64,000 nucleotides of DNA, taken from positions 744,001 through 808,000 of the forward strand of contig JAHREC010000011.1 of assembly GCA_020081605.1 (NCBI GenBank). The letters are read 5' to 3'. This document shows, piece by piece, positions 22,598-34,617 of the stretch (position 1 is the stretch's first letter; the number at the start of each line of letters is the position of its first letter). The notes beneath the pieces are model-generated. The model saw nothing but the letters and a program-made list of their open reading frames with translations, was not told the origin of the DNA and searched no databases. Origin of the DNA: Albifimbria verrucaria. Lineage: Eukaryota; Ascomycota; Sordariomycetes; Hypocreales; Stachybotryaceae. The position numbers were made by a program, and so were the translations under genes.

Positions 22598-23818
22598 TTA
22601 CTGCTTCGCCTGTTCTACCATATCTCGAAAGAACTTTGCAAAGCCCTCCGCTGCATCCTCGCCTCCAAACATCATCCCGATCAAACCGTCCGTTTCCTCG
22701 CCAATCTTCTTTGCCCGCTCGACGAGCGAAGTTTCGAATTCTTTCAGTAGTGGATCAAATGCGCTTTGGAATCCGTCGGCGCCATTCGCATGTGCTTTGA
22801 CAATGGCCTGAGACAACAGAAGCGAGTCGAGCATGGCAAAGTTGACGCCCTCTCCGTTGGGCAACATCAGGTGGGCCGCATCACCAACAAGAGTCAACCC
22901 AGGTCTGTGCTCCCAGGCGCTTCCATGAGGAATTTTATGAAGTGCTCTAATGTCGAGTGTCGAGTCCGGGTTGTCGGCAGCTTCCTCGTCGCAAGCGGTG
23001 GCTACCAGTTCTTTAATCACCGGCCCAAACGTCCCCAGCAGCTTTTCATTTTGGATCAACTTTTCTTTGGCACTCGAGGCTGGGTTACCAGCCAAGCCAG
23101 ATGCGGAAGCAAAATCCTCGTCCAGGTTTGAGAACCATACGTAAATTCTAGCCGAATCCATGGGTCCTCGTTGCGACAACACAGCGTGTCCGTTACCAAG
23201 CGCACTAAACGTCCCAGAACCAACGAGTTTGGCCAGTTGGGGATACTTTTTGGTTATGTGTTTGATGGTGAGTGTGATGTTCTGCATGCCCGTGTAACGC
23301 GGCTTCAGGTCTGTGAGCGCGGCGCGGACCTGGACCACGCGCCGTCTGCGCCAATCACCAAATCAAAGGTATGTTTGCCGTGAGTGCCGAAATCGAGCTC
23401 GGTGGTGGTGTGATCGGGGGCAGCAGTGGCGGAGAACAGTCTGTGACCCCATTTGATATTCTCTGCTGGAAGGTTACGCAGCAGAAGCTTGGTCAAGTTG
23501 TTGCGAGAGATTTCAGGACGCGAGTGGCCCCTTCAGCTGTGAATAAAACATTTCCGTCCTTCTTTGCAACGATAAAGTCCTCGGTGCATTCTCCTGTCAG
23601 CGGTATGAAATCGTCGTATAGCCCGCACTCTTTGAGGACGGCAAGACCAGATTCTTCGTGCAAGTCGAGCATACCGGACGGCTTAGCCAGCTCCTTGTCT
23701 GCGGGCTTGTTGCGGAGCTCAAAGATGGTAAAGGGATTTTGTGCTGGTGAAGCAACAACCCCATTGTCAGACCAGCAGGGCCTCCACCCACGACGGCGAT
23801 TCTTGGTTGAGATGACAT
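22598..23818 (-). CDS. FAD-dependent monooxygenase, TetX/PHBH-like
   Basis: ATG 23818. MSSQPRIAVVGGGPAGLTMG is the N-terminal GxGxxG FAD-binding fold. LVIGADGAWSR is the DG motif and GLTLVGDAAHLM the GD motif that binds the FAD ribityl chain. This order defines class A flavoprotein hydroxylases, and LPNGEGVNFAMLD is typical of the TetX-like branch. Expected length ~405 residues. Three breaks are present: TTTT 23737-23740, CCCC 23528-23531 and CC 23339-23340. Each is repaired by one base, and each falls between perfectly conserved motifs. The substrate (polyketide, phenolic or drug) is unknown. It is divergent from the C6 regulator at 24332. Confidence 0.87.
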
Positions 23819-24331
23819 GGTGGAGGAGTATCTTTGAAGCTTGTTGCGCTGCGTTGGCTGAATCTTGTCCGAGACAGCAGGTATATGGCACTGGGTCGAG
23901 GCATCTTGATTGAGATGCCGCTGGTTCTTATAGCGAGACAAACAGCTATATAAGAAGAAGCACAACTCGGACACGACTCGCATTCAGAGTGCCGCTTACC
24001 CGATTCGGCCCCGAGACACTGGACGGAGGTGGTGGACAGGCTCTCGCACCGCCACAGAAATCACCGGGAGGGCATGTGGCTGGTGCTTCGGGGCCGAGGA
24101 GCCCACCAATCAGGGGTGGTGATGATGGTCCTAGAATGCCGTTTAGCGGGTCTCGCTCACTAACATGCTGTGCTGAGCCACTGTAATTCGGGCCCGACGG
24201 TCCCGACTAGCCTCGTCGGTATTTTGATAAGACCGTAACATGAACCTCGAGCTTTCAATAAGCCGACAATCGTACGGACCAGTTCAACTTATGACTGTCT
24301 GCCTAATTGTACGTCCGTCTTGTGAACTGAC
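23819..24331. promoter_or_regulatory. bidirectional promoter with GC palindromes
   Basis: The 513-bp gap between the divergent monooxygenase and Zn2Cys6 gene has GC-rich inverted repeats: TTCGGCCCCGAG (24003), TTCGGGGCCGAG (24088) and the perfect palindrome TCGGGCCCGA (24190 region). Zn2Cys6 dimers commonly bind paired CGG/CCG half-sites, so self- or co-regulation is plausible. This is inference from sequence shape only. Confidence 0.4.
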
Positions 24332-26551
24332 ATGGCGGCCAAAACGCCCGAATTGAACACCCTTGGCAAGCCTGCCTATTCATGCATCCGTTGCGCGGCC
24401 CGTAAAGTAAAGTGAGTCAATTGTTAATACACTGGTGTGATTGAGTGAGGATCCTGCTAGTTATTGCTCGTCAGTATCTATTTCTGAGCATCCATCTGCT
24501 AACAGTTAAGGTGCGATCGAAATATTCCTTGTGGTGCATGTACCAGACACAACGTCAGTTGCGTCTTCAATTCCTCGCAACCTCCTCGGAATAGACACAA
24601 GCGTCTCGGTGACCGATTGAGACGCTATGAAAGTCTGCTTAGAGAGAAAGGCGTCAATCTAGATGAATTGTCCGTTGCAGAATCTTCTGCAAACCAATTC
24701 ACTCACGCATCCACCCTAAACCCCAATGAATCTGGGTCAAGAACCCTGAACCCCGTGTGATACAAGGCCCAGGACGGTCTAAGCTGATTGACAAGTGAGT
24801 TCCGATTCAACTTGACGACCCATGCTGACCTCTCAGTATACTATGGAAAGGAATGGTACATGAATTTTCCAATCCCCAAGACGCTTTGGGGAGTCTGCAG
24901 ACGAGAATGATGCAGACCCTCCAGACTCCAGACTTGTCCTCGGCAGCGTATTTAGACCTCGCACCACGAGCCATCTGTCGCCAGAAGGCGTGCATCGGTT
25001 GTTTCAAATATTCATAGACAATTTTGATCCACTCACAAAGATATTGCACGTTCCAACACTACGACCCGCGATCAAGAAAGCTGCGGACAATCTGGATGAC
25101 GTACCTCACAGCTTTGAGGCGCTAATGTTCTCCATCTACAGCGCCTCCGTCATGTCTTTATCAGATGACGACTGTAGACAGCGCCTCGGCGAACCTCGCA
25201 AGGACTTGCTATCTCGATATATATCTGCCACAGAGGCAGCATTGCAGCGTGCAAAATTCATGGGTACCACCAGTCTCGTGGTTCTCCAAGCTCTAGTCAT
25301 TCACCTGCTTTCAATACGTGACATCTACGAGCCACGCACTGTTTGGTCCTTGACAGGCGTGGCCGTCCGCATAGCACAAAGCATGGGCCTAGAGCGCGAC
25401 GGTGCACATTTAGGTCTGCCTCCGTTCGACACCGAGATGCGACGACGTATCTGGTGGCAGCTCAAAATGCATGATTTCCGTACTGCTGAGCTCTGCGGCC
25501 TGGGCAAGTTTCAAGATCTTCATGTTGGTGGTCAGCACACAAAGTGGCCGGCTCCCGTCAACGACAATCAACTCTACCCAGGCATGATGTCGCCACCCAC
25601 CGAATCAAATGCTCTAACAGATGCAACCTTTGTTTGTGTAAAATGCGAGCTCATCAACCATGCTGCAAGTTGTGCGGCCAGCCTTGAGCAGCAGGGAACT
25701 ACCTCACGTCCGTGGAACCCTGACGTATCCAGCAGTACGATTGATGGTGAACCCCTCAAGATTGAAGATCTCCTCGAATCAAAATATCTACGCCATTGTG
25801 ATCCGTCTCAACCCCTGCACCTCATGTCAATGTTGATGGCTCGGTGCGCAATCAACGTCATTCGGTTCATGTCTCACCATCCACGCAAATGGGCCAGCAG
25901 ACAAGTACCCGCTCATGAACGCCAAAACGTCTGGAATATATGTCTCCGGCTTCTCACACAGCACAACATGCTGCAGTCTAACCCTTGCTGAGACAATTTG
26001 CATGGCATGCCCTGTACTTTCAGCAGTGGCACGCGATAATTCATGTCCTAGACACCCTCCGATCGGAGCCCCTGGTAGCAGATGCAGATAAAGCGTGGGA
26101 ACTCATCGGCAACACATATGAAAACAATTTAGAGATGGCAGTCGATATGAGGAAACCTATCCATGTAGCTGTCGGAAACCTCTGCTTAAAAGCGTATGCC
26201 AGTCGCGAAGCGACACTAGGAAACACGACTACGCCAAGTTTTATCGCACAGCTACGTCAACAGCACAAGATGTTAAAGAAACAAGTTCAAAATCATGCCC
26301 GGAGTCAAGACAGTCAACCTGGCAACTCTTTCAAGTCTTTGGCATTTGCAGATTACGGGCTTGACAATGCCTACACACCCAGTGGGGATGACTCTGTGTC
26401 TGTTGATGATATTCCGTTTAGCGAGACAAATGCTGCCAACTTCATCCTCGACTTAGACATGGAAGACGCACATGTGACCTGGGACCAGTGGGACTCTTGG
26501 TTAGCAGACTCCAACTTGATGCGTCCACTCGCGTCAGACAATTCGTCTTGA
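24332..26551 (+). CDS. Zn(II)2Cys6 transcription factor with fungal_trans middle domain
   Basis: ATG 24332. The zinc cluster YSCIRCAARKVKC...CGACTRHNVSC (CX2CX6CX5CX2CX6C) is split by intron 24412-24510 within the KVKC codons. Next are a short linker-helix region (LGDRLRRYESLLREKG), intron 24795-24836, then the fungal-specific regulatory domain (HRLFQIFIDNFDPLTKILHVPTL, ...VWSLTGVAVRIAQSMGL...RRRIWWQL). About 670 residues. Breaks occur at CCCC 24751-24754, GGGG 24888-24891 and CCC 25982-25984; one base at each restores the family sequence. It probably controls the divergent monooxygenase, by position. Confidence 0.87.
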
Positions 26552-26858
26552 GACAAGCAAATCCAGTCACATCCGAGTACACATCAAACACATCACAACG
26601 TTCAGTCAAGATTTGAGGCATAGCCATGTGGCTGTTTCATTCATATCTACTAGAAATAAAATACAGGCGATCCATACAGATCAAACCAAATATACAAGTC
26701 GCACCCGGCGACAAGAAAAAATGAGCAAAAGTTGAAAGCAACTTCTCCCTGCCGAGAACCGGCGTCGTCCGCAGTCGTCCCAAGGGGACCTGTCAGAATG
26801 GCGCCGGCCGGAACACAACTGTCTTCGTCGGACAATCGTTCCATCGGAGTGTAAGTCT

Positions 26859-27954
26859 CTACTTGCGGGAGGCGTGGCGGCGGTGGCGGCGGCGGGGAGG
26901 GTACGAGCGCTTGCAGGCGCCGCCGTCCTCGTAGTCGCCGTTGCCAGGCTGGCTGGGCTCAGCGTTGTTGCCGCTGTTGCCGTTATCGTAGTCAGGCTGG
27001 CTGGGCTGAGGCTGCTGGCCGTTGTTGCCGCCGTTGTTGCCGCCGTTGTTGTAATCAGGCTGCTCAGGGGTAGGCTGAGGCTGGGGCTGCTGGCCGTTGT
27101 TGTAGTCGGGCTGCTCAGGCTGGGTAGGAGTCTCGGGCTGAGTGGGCTGGGTAGGCTGCTCAGGAGTCTCGTTGCCGGGAGCGGGAGTGGGAGCGGGAGT
27201 GGGAGCAGGAGTGCTGGGGCGCCGGAGCTGCCGCCGGTCCACAGAGCGGGACCAGGCAGCTTGTAGTCGAAAGGACCACCCCAGAGGTTGGTGGCGAAGG
27301 ACTTATCGGTAGACTGGTAACCGCCGGGGAACTTGATCATGGGGCCGGGGTGCCGTTGCCGCCACCGGAAACCTTGACCTGGACGCAGGCATAGTAGAAC
27401 TCGGCCTGGCCACCGTGGGCGCCGTGCAGGCCAATGTGCTCGGGGCGGATCAGGTACTCGCCGTCAGGAGTGCCCTCAGGGATGGTAAAGTCAATGGTGT
27501 CCTTGTCCCAGGTGCACCAGGCGTCCTTCAGAAAGTCGCCCTGCTGGTTGCAGATGCCGTCCTGGGAAATCTTGAACCAGTCACCATCACCCTCGTAGGC
27601 CTGGGCAGTAGTAGGCGCCTTGGACATGTAAACAGTGGCCGGGCCAGGGTGCTGCATGCGGGCTCCGTAGGCCAGATGGACGGACAGCTTGGAGCCGGGC
27701 TTGACCTCGGCGGTCTTGGTCTGACCGGCAAAGGTGAAGGAGCCCTTGTTGCAACGGAAGTCGAGCGAATCAGGCGTCATGTCGTCGAGAGGGTTGACCC
27801 ATTTAGTCGGGTTATACTTCTCTTGACGTGTGTTTGAGCGGATGAACTCGTTGGGGCGCGAGCTGACGCCATCGACAGTCAGAACATCAAAGGTGTAGTG
27901 GGCCGCGGCGGTGGAGGCCAGGGCCGCGGCGGCAGACATAACAGTGAACTTCAT
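26859..27954 (-). CDS. AA9 lytic polysaccharide monooxygenase with disordered tail
   Basis: ATG 27954. After an 18-residue signal peptide the mature protein starts with His (HYTFDVL), the copper-brace histidine of AA9. The second copper His is in MQHPGPATVYM (~residue 102) and the axial Tyr in GGQAEFYYACVQV (~187). Disulfide Cys are near 68, 135, 147 and 190. It would cleave cellulose or hemicellulose oxidatively outside the cell. After the ~235-residue catalytic domain there is no CBM1. Instead come a PTPAP-type linker, a long Pro/Gln/Asn/Gly-rich region and a basic end (CKRSYPPRRRHRRHASRK). Breaks at GGGG 27347-27350 and 27216-27219 each need one base. Confidence 0.9.
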
Positions 27955-30900
27955 GATGAAGGTAGCGAAAGTTTTTGATCCACAGGATGCTTGATAAAGT
28001 AGGAAACGGTAGAGAATGTAAAACTCCTAGGTCTAGCCTGGATGGAAAAGAATGTCCAACTGGTGGTGAAGAAAGAATGTGAATGGAGGAGAGGAGCTGA
28101 GTGCCTGCTGAGAAAGGAAACTCTGACGAGGAGGAGGGCCTTTCTTCTTTATATCTGCCTGTTTCCATTCTTTCCATCGCGAGTCGATGCCAGCTCCTTG
28201 GTGGTACAGCGTCTACCTTGCCACCGCATAACCAGGTCGGCTCCCTTCATCTCCACAGTTCATTTCAAACCTTGAACGACGTTCCCGCGGGCACTTTGTT
28301 TAATCTACCCAACACGACCCCTAGCCAGAGTTCCGATGGGACCCGCCCGGTAGTCTGAAACGCAGAGATTCGAAACACGCTGTCCGCATAGACCAATCGA
28401 AGCACACGCATATGTGGGTTGAAGAAGAAAACATTGCGACCAGGGAGTTTACAGTAGCGGCACAGCAGTAACCTTAAAGACAAGCAAAGATTGAGCCGCG
28501 CTTGTGGCCTGATCTGCTGGTTCTGGTCGTTCAAGGTGTCTAGACTGTCAAGGTGTCCAAAGTTGACTACGGTCTCGTTCCGGCGCAATGAGAAAATCAA
28601 TAGCTGCAATAGCGCCTGACCCAAACCCATTGAACATGTCTTTGTAATGGATTTGCAAGTCATCTCCACAAACGCTAACGATGACAACCTTGTCGCCAAG
28701 ACGAACCCTTCTGCCTTAACGGTAGTAGCCAGCGTGGAGTCGTGGAATGCGAGAGGGTCTTTGGAAACGGCCAAGCCTGCCTTTGGATGTGAACGCATTG
28801 TTCACATACCCATGACTGCCCAGTCCACCATGTCTCCTTAACGAGATAATATTGCCATTCATGGATTCGTCTCACAGCCGCCCCCGTCAGAACGGCCGAG
28901 AAGTACGGACGGAATGCCGGGGTGGATCCCGATCTGGACTCTGTATTTGGTCAGACAGGGTGGGCGAGAGCTGTGAGTGGAGCGCATGGGAGCAAAATGT
29001 TCCTAGTTTCACTTGGCGCTCCGATTAAGCGAGCGTAAGCGATGGGATTGCAAAGGAGACGTGCAGAACGAGGCGTCACTTGAAACTTGTTGGCTAAGAA
29101 GATCAACACCGTATGCCGTGTGAAGTCATCTCATCTGGTAGAAACGGCATTGTTTGCCAAGTTGTGTCGTTTTTGCCATTCACCACTGCTCTAGGTGAAA
29201 CGATGTGGGCTGGGGTGCACCATCGCAACCGTGCCGTGCCTCTGGTGAAGCCTTCAGCTGTGGGCTAGCATGCCAAGCTTAAAAGCTATTGGCGGCTAAC
29301 TTGTTGGCGTGGCCCCTTTATTGGACAATTTGGCTGTCAATGCCAGCATGTGTGGATTGCCACGGCAGTTGAGCAGCGGCTCCACGCTGGTGTCAGTGGC
29401 CAAAGTCTAGACTGCTAGACGTTCAGCTAAATGATATTGTGCAATGATGAAAGTTCCGCCTACCTTGTGATGTCTATGGGATACAGGGCCGTTTTAACAA
29501 TGTTTTGGAAGATACGTATAATTCACAAATTTATTACCTTGATATCATAAATCTCTTACATTTTAGTCGTTTACTCTTCAACATTTTGTCGATTATTGGT
29601 TGAGATATCTTCGTCAGACGTGCGACATTTCTGTCCCCTATTTTAATTGAAACTTGCAATGACATATTTTGTTCTGGCTACACAGAATAGGAGGTTCTCC
29701 TTTATCATGACTGACGTGTTGCTGACAATATGGGTCGGCCAGGCACAATCTTCAAGGTATCTCCATGCTCCAGTTGAATCTCTAATCATTCGCCACCGCC
29801 AAACCTCGTGTTTATGACTTGTGTGCAACGTGGAATCCTGGTGACTTTGAAACAGGGGCTGAGCAGCCGATGAGCAGGCCCATCAGCCAACGCGCTTCTA
29901 GCTGGATCCATTCAGGGCAGCTGCTGTGATCGGACGGGGACTGCAGTTTGCCCAGCTTTTTCTGATTATGGTTCGGGACCCAACTGTTCTCACATGATGG
30001 TGGCATCACACGTTTGCCAAGAATGCTGGCGGGTTAGGTGAGTTTTGTCGAGTTGTTGGCGTAGCGGCTGGTGGCGTTCTTGAGGTGTTTAGTGTCTTTG
30101 TTTTGTAAACTTGCACCATTATCAATTCAGTCACTGTGGTTTGCTACTGTTCATCCGTTAGCAACAAACACTGTTTTTGGCGTCTGTAAACTGACGATAA
30201 AATACGAGTTTGCAATCGACGCTGTTAGCTTGCGTTGTTGCAGCCATGCAGTTGAGAACCTGACCCCGTGTGCGGGTGCAACAAACCGCGCATATTAAAG
30301 ACAACTCAACGGCAGCAAGGAACAAATCACAGCAATCTCGACAAAGGAAGAGATCGAGCGTCACGAACACACGTCAATTATGTTGCTTGCTGCTATCCAT
30401 CAACTATGCTTGACGGCCGAGCCACACCCACCGACGCGTTCACCAGGCTGACAGCAGTCCGAATACGACAACACACTCGGCCACAGTACCGACATATACC
30501 CAAACTACAAGACTTCAATTGCAATGACTTCACGATCGCGTGCGTACTCAATCGTCATGCACTTTACAGTCTGTTCCTGTCGATGTGCATGGCGATGGCC
30601 TCGGTCATGCGTCGTGGCTGCATTGCATGAACCAAGCCGGCTACCACATTCCTCTTGACATGCACCTAGCCAAGTCACTAGCCTCTCTCAACGGTCGACT
30701 ACGCTATCGACCTAAGCGAATACAACTGTCCTAGCCAGTCCAGTTGCCTAGTTACTCATGCCATCCAACTGAGCATGTTCCTATATATGTACAGATATGA
30801 ACAGCATTCAATCGTGCCATGTCCCTGTGTCGATAGTCGACCGACTCGGACAATCTCCGACCGTGCACCCAACTGAACCAGCCTCGGTCCAGACATCTTC

Positions 30901-31585
30901 AATTGCCTCAAGTCCTTCACTGCAAACATTACAGTCTTGTAGAGTGCTGCTCGACGCCACCGCATCATAACCACCCACCTCTATTGTCGGCGCCTCCCGG
31001 TGCAGCCTGCACGCGCGCAGACCTCCATCAGGGTCGAGTGAGAGGGAAGCGTGGCATCCGGGTCAACTGCCTGTTCCAGCATGCCTTTGTCGTTAGCATT
31101 GTCGTGAGGGGCTTAACTGAGCCCGCTATTCCCTATCCCGTGGTAGTCAAAGTGGATCGCATCAAGAGCCTGTCGGCTGCCGCTGGTCCAATCGGTAGTG
31201 GCTCTGCGCCGGCGTGCTTCCATCTGATCCCCCAGAACGACCGTTGACTTCTCTGCCTTACCGCTTTTCGATTCGGTCACCAGTCACACCCGGCACCATG
31301 GAGGAGCCTGCCTATATTCCCATGTCGATATCGCACCCGCTCGATTGACGACCAAGATCAAATCGTGTTGACCACATGCCTAATTGATATGGGCCCCTGT
31401 CTCCCATTGGGCATGCCGACGGTCGGCTTGCCGCTTTGGGGGTATTGCAGTGACGATGATGTTGAGGTCAGGATCTGCGGTTCAACTACTTAAACAGCAC
31501 GCTCGTCGCGCCAATTGATCGACAGCAGGCTCGCCAGCTCTGTCCGCAGGTTCACAGCTCTGTCCACAGGTCCACAACAGCCAAG
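27955..31585. other. 3.6 kb gene-free stretch
   Basis: Contains the LPMO promoter/leader (to about 28260). No frame beyond 28.3 kb has a recognisable domain; the 177-codon minus frame at 28265-28798 lacks splice or motif support. A short inverted copy of the 20190 motif (AAAGTTCCGCCTACCTTG) lies near 29448. No tRNA cloverleaf seen. Confidence 0.45.
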
Positions 31586-32557
31586 ATGCGTTCCTCTCAC
31601 TTCCTCGCTTCGGCCTCGTGCCTCGCCCAGGCCGTCGTCGCCCAGACCTCGGGCTCCTTCGACATCCTGACCTACAATGTCGCCGGCCTGCCCGCCTTCC
31701 TCAACGACAACGGCGTGCCTGGCGACAAGGGCGTCAACTCCAACAACATCGGCAGTGCCCTGGCCAAGCACAGCTTCGACATTGTCAACATGCAGGAGGA
31801 CTTTGCCTACCACGCGTACATCTACGCCACCGACAACCACCCCTTCCGCACCCCCACCTCGGGCACCGTTGTCTTTGGCGATGGCCTCAACACCGTCGCC
31901 AACTACGACTGGACCGGCTTCAAGCGCACCAAGTGGAACAAGTGCAACCTCAACTCGGGCGACTGCCTGACCCCAAGGGCTTCACCTTTATGCGCATGAA
32001 GATTGGCGGTGTCGAGGTTGACGTCTACAACCTGCACGCCGATGCCGGGTGAGTTTCGTGTCCTGTCGGTCTGACATTGCTAACCCGAAATCTGCAGCTC
32101 CGATGACGGCGACAAGAACGCTCGCTCTGCCGGCATTGACCAGATCCTGGCCTACGTCAACTCCAACTCAGCCAACCGCGCCGTCATCGTTGCCGGCGAC
32201 ACCAACGACCGCTGGACCAACACCGGCCTGAGCATCAACAAGCTCACCGCCGCCGGCTTCCAGGACGCCTGGGTCCAGCTGATCAAGAAGGGTGTCTACC
32301 CTGTCTCTGGCACCCCTGCCGATGCCTGTGGCGTCCCTGCCGCCAGCAACAACTGCGAGATTGTCGACAAGGTCTTGTAAGTGGTCCTGTTCTGTTCTCT
32401 CACCAAGCCCGACTAACAAGTTAGCTACCGCTCCGGTTCCTCCGTCAAGCTCACCGCCAAGACCTTCAACTACGTTGGCAACCTGTTCCTCCAGCCCGAC
32501 GGCAACAACCTGTCGGACCACAACCCCGTTCACGTCGAGTTCACCTACTCCTCGTAG
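31586..32557 (+). CDS. secreted endonuclease/exonuclease/phosphatase (DNase I/sphingomyelinase-like) protein
   Basis: Signal peptide MRSSHFLASASCLAQAVVAQ, then FDILTYNVAGLP (conserved Asn), DIVNMQED (metal-binding Glu), VDVYNLHADAG, VIVAGDTNDRW (catalytic Asp/Asn) and NLSDHNPVHVEF (SDH motif with catalytic His). This is the complete EEP active-site order. Introns 32049-32097 and 32377-32424 are in phase. One break lies at CCCC 31971-31974. About 305 residues. The family hydrolyses phosphodiesters; whether DNA or sphingomyelin/phospholipid is the substrate cannot be told. The secreted form suggests extracellular nucleic acid or lipid as target. Confidence 0.85.
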
Positions 32558-32676
32558 AGTTGTAATCTTGCGGCTGCTGTGGCTCGCAAGGCATGACGAG
32601 ACATGATTTTATGTAGTTACATCCCACAGCTTACGGTAGCTTGCGTAAAATAAAGTAATATTGGTATCTTGGTTTA

Positions 32677-34617
32677 TTAGCTTGGGCCCTGTGCGGTGAG
32701 GAAGTCAAAGTCGGCGCCTTGCTCCGCCTGGTTGACGGATCGCATAAACAGCCCTCTATATCCTCTCGTTTTCTCTCTTGTAGACCACGGGCTTGCAGCC
32801 ATTGTTGACTGCCTCTCCTGAATCCGCTGTGAAATCTCCTCGTCCGAAAGAGCAACACTCAGCTCCCGCTTCTCAATATTACAAGTAATCACATCACCAT
32901 TACGGATGATGCCCAGCACAGACTTGGGGTCGGCAGCCTCAGGAGAAATATGCAAGGCAATAGTTCCACCCGCGGTGCCGCTCATCCGACCATCAGATAT
33001 GCGCAGCATGTCGGAGACACCCTGTGAGGCAAGCTTTCGCGGGATCGGAATCATGCCCGCTTCTGGCATGCCAGGGTTACCGACGGGGCCGATATTCTGC
33101 AGGACAAGAACGCTGTCTTTGGTGACGTCCAGATCAGGATCATCCAATCGCTTGGTGAGATCCTCCGAGTTGGCAAAGACTACAGCGCGGCCAGTGTGCT
33201 GCAGCAGTCTACGTTCTTTGGATGCGCTGGCCTTCATGACGGCGCCGCCAGGGGCAAGATTACCTCGGAGGACGACAAGTGACGATGCTGGGTACAACGG
33301 CTCAGTAATAGGCTGGATGCAGCTCAGCTCGCGCGGTACGGGAATCAGGGTTGCATTGGCCATTTCTTGTCCGAGGGTCCTGCCGGTGACTGTCATGGCA
33401 TCGAGGTGCATCAACGGCTTCAACACGTGTAAGAGTGCCAACATGCCGCCTGAAATGTTAGCGAGGCCACATTAAAGGTCGAGAGTCTTACCAGAGTTGT
33501 GAAAGTCTGTCATGTAATTGTCGCCACTGGGCTTCAGATCAACCAGCAATGGTGTCTTGCGGCCGACTTCATCCACGGTGTCGAGTGTAATGGTTCCAGC
33601 GATATCGGGATGACGGCCGATAATAGCCATGAGGTGGACGACGGCGTTGGTCGAGCCACCGATGGCCTGCAGTACAGTGATTGCGTTGATGAATGATTCT
33701 CTAGTCAGCAAGGCTTGAGGTCGCATCTTGTCAATGTTTTGAAATGCCTCTACGGCAAGCTTGCCGGTCTGCTCGGCCACTCGCAGACGTGTCGCTGATA
33801 CTGCAGGTGCAGATGCTCCCTGAAACGGCATCATACCGAGAGCCACAAGCACGCAAGCCATTGTGCTCGCCGTGCCCATGACACCGCAGGTTCCAGCCTA
33901 CAATATGTCAGAAAGCTTCTTCAGAATTCTCCAAAACTTGTTGACTTACTGTTGGAGCTAGTTCGTCGTTTATGGCGGATATGTCCTCAATGTCGATAGC
34001 GCCAGCTCGGAACTTGGCCCAGTTGTTCCGGCAGTCCGTACAGGCTCCGATACGCACGCCACGGTGACTTCCGGGCATCATCGGGCCTGTTACAAGATGC
34101 AAAATGGGCTTGTTGGCCGAAATGCCACCCATCAGCTGTGCGGGGTCGTCTTGTCGCAGCCTACACAGTCAGCCTTTGCTCATAACCAAACGAGGCACAC
34201 CTACCGCCTATCAAGACGACAGCGTCGCAGGGCTGCGCGCGAATCATCTCCTCCGTGTCCATACTCATCAGATTCCGGAGATACATGCTCGTCGGCGCCG
34301 AGAAGGACTCGTGGACACTGATTGTGGGAAATCAATCGCCAACCCGCCATGGAGCTGCACTCCGCGCTTGACGGCGTCAATGAGCTGGGGACGTTTGCGT
34401 GGCAGGGGTTAAAGCTGGAGTAGGTGTTGACGATGCCAATGATGGGCCTCGACAGCGCATCCTCGCTGTAGCCGAGCGCCTTGATGAAGACCTTGCGGAG
34501 AAACAGCGAGAAGTGCGCATCGCCATAGGAAGTGAGGCCCTGGCGCAGGCCAAACTTGGCGTCTATCGGGCGCTCCAAGTCATAGTCGGGGTTTACACCC
34601 TCGTTGCGTGTCTCCAT
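32677..34617 (-). CDS. IlvD/Edd-family dehydratase (sugar-acid dehydratase subgroup likely)
   Basis: ATG 34617, four exons. Introns are 34161-34204, 33898-33949 and 33450-33491, all in phase. The Fe-S ligand Cys motifs are NPCHANVP, LIGGCDKTTPAQLMG and AGTCGVMGTASTMA. The C-terminal SDGRMSGTAGG block is intact. About 600 residues. The family dehydrates dihydroxy-acids or sugar acids using an iron-sulfur cluster. The N-terminus (FSLFLRKVFIKALGYSEDALSRPIIGIVNTY) is closer to the arabinonate/xylonate dehydratase style than to the Ilv3 branched-chain enzyme, and no mitochondrial presequence is visible. Breaks at GGGG 34387-34390 and GGG 34326-34328 each need one base. It may serve aldonic-acid catabolism. 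Confidence 0.85.

Noticed and set aside
28265..28798. 177-codon minus-strand frame
   Set aside because: No domain, no signal, composition not protein-like, no splice partner.
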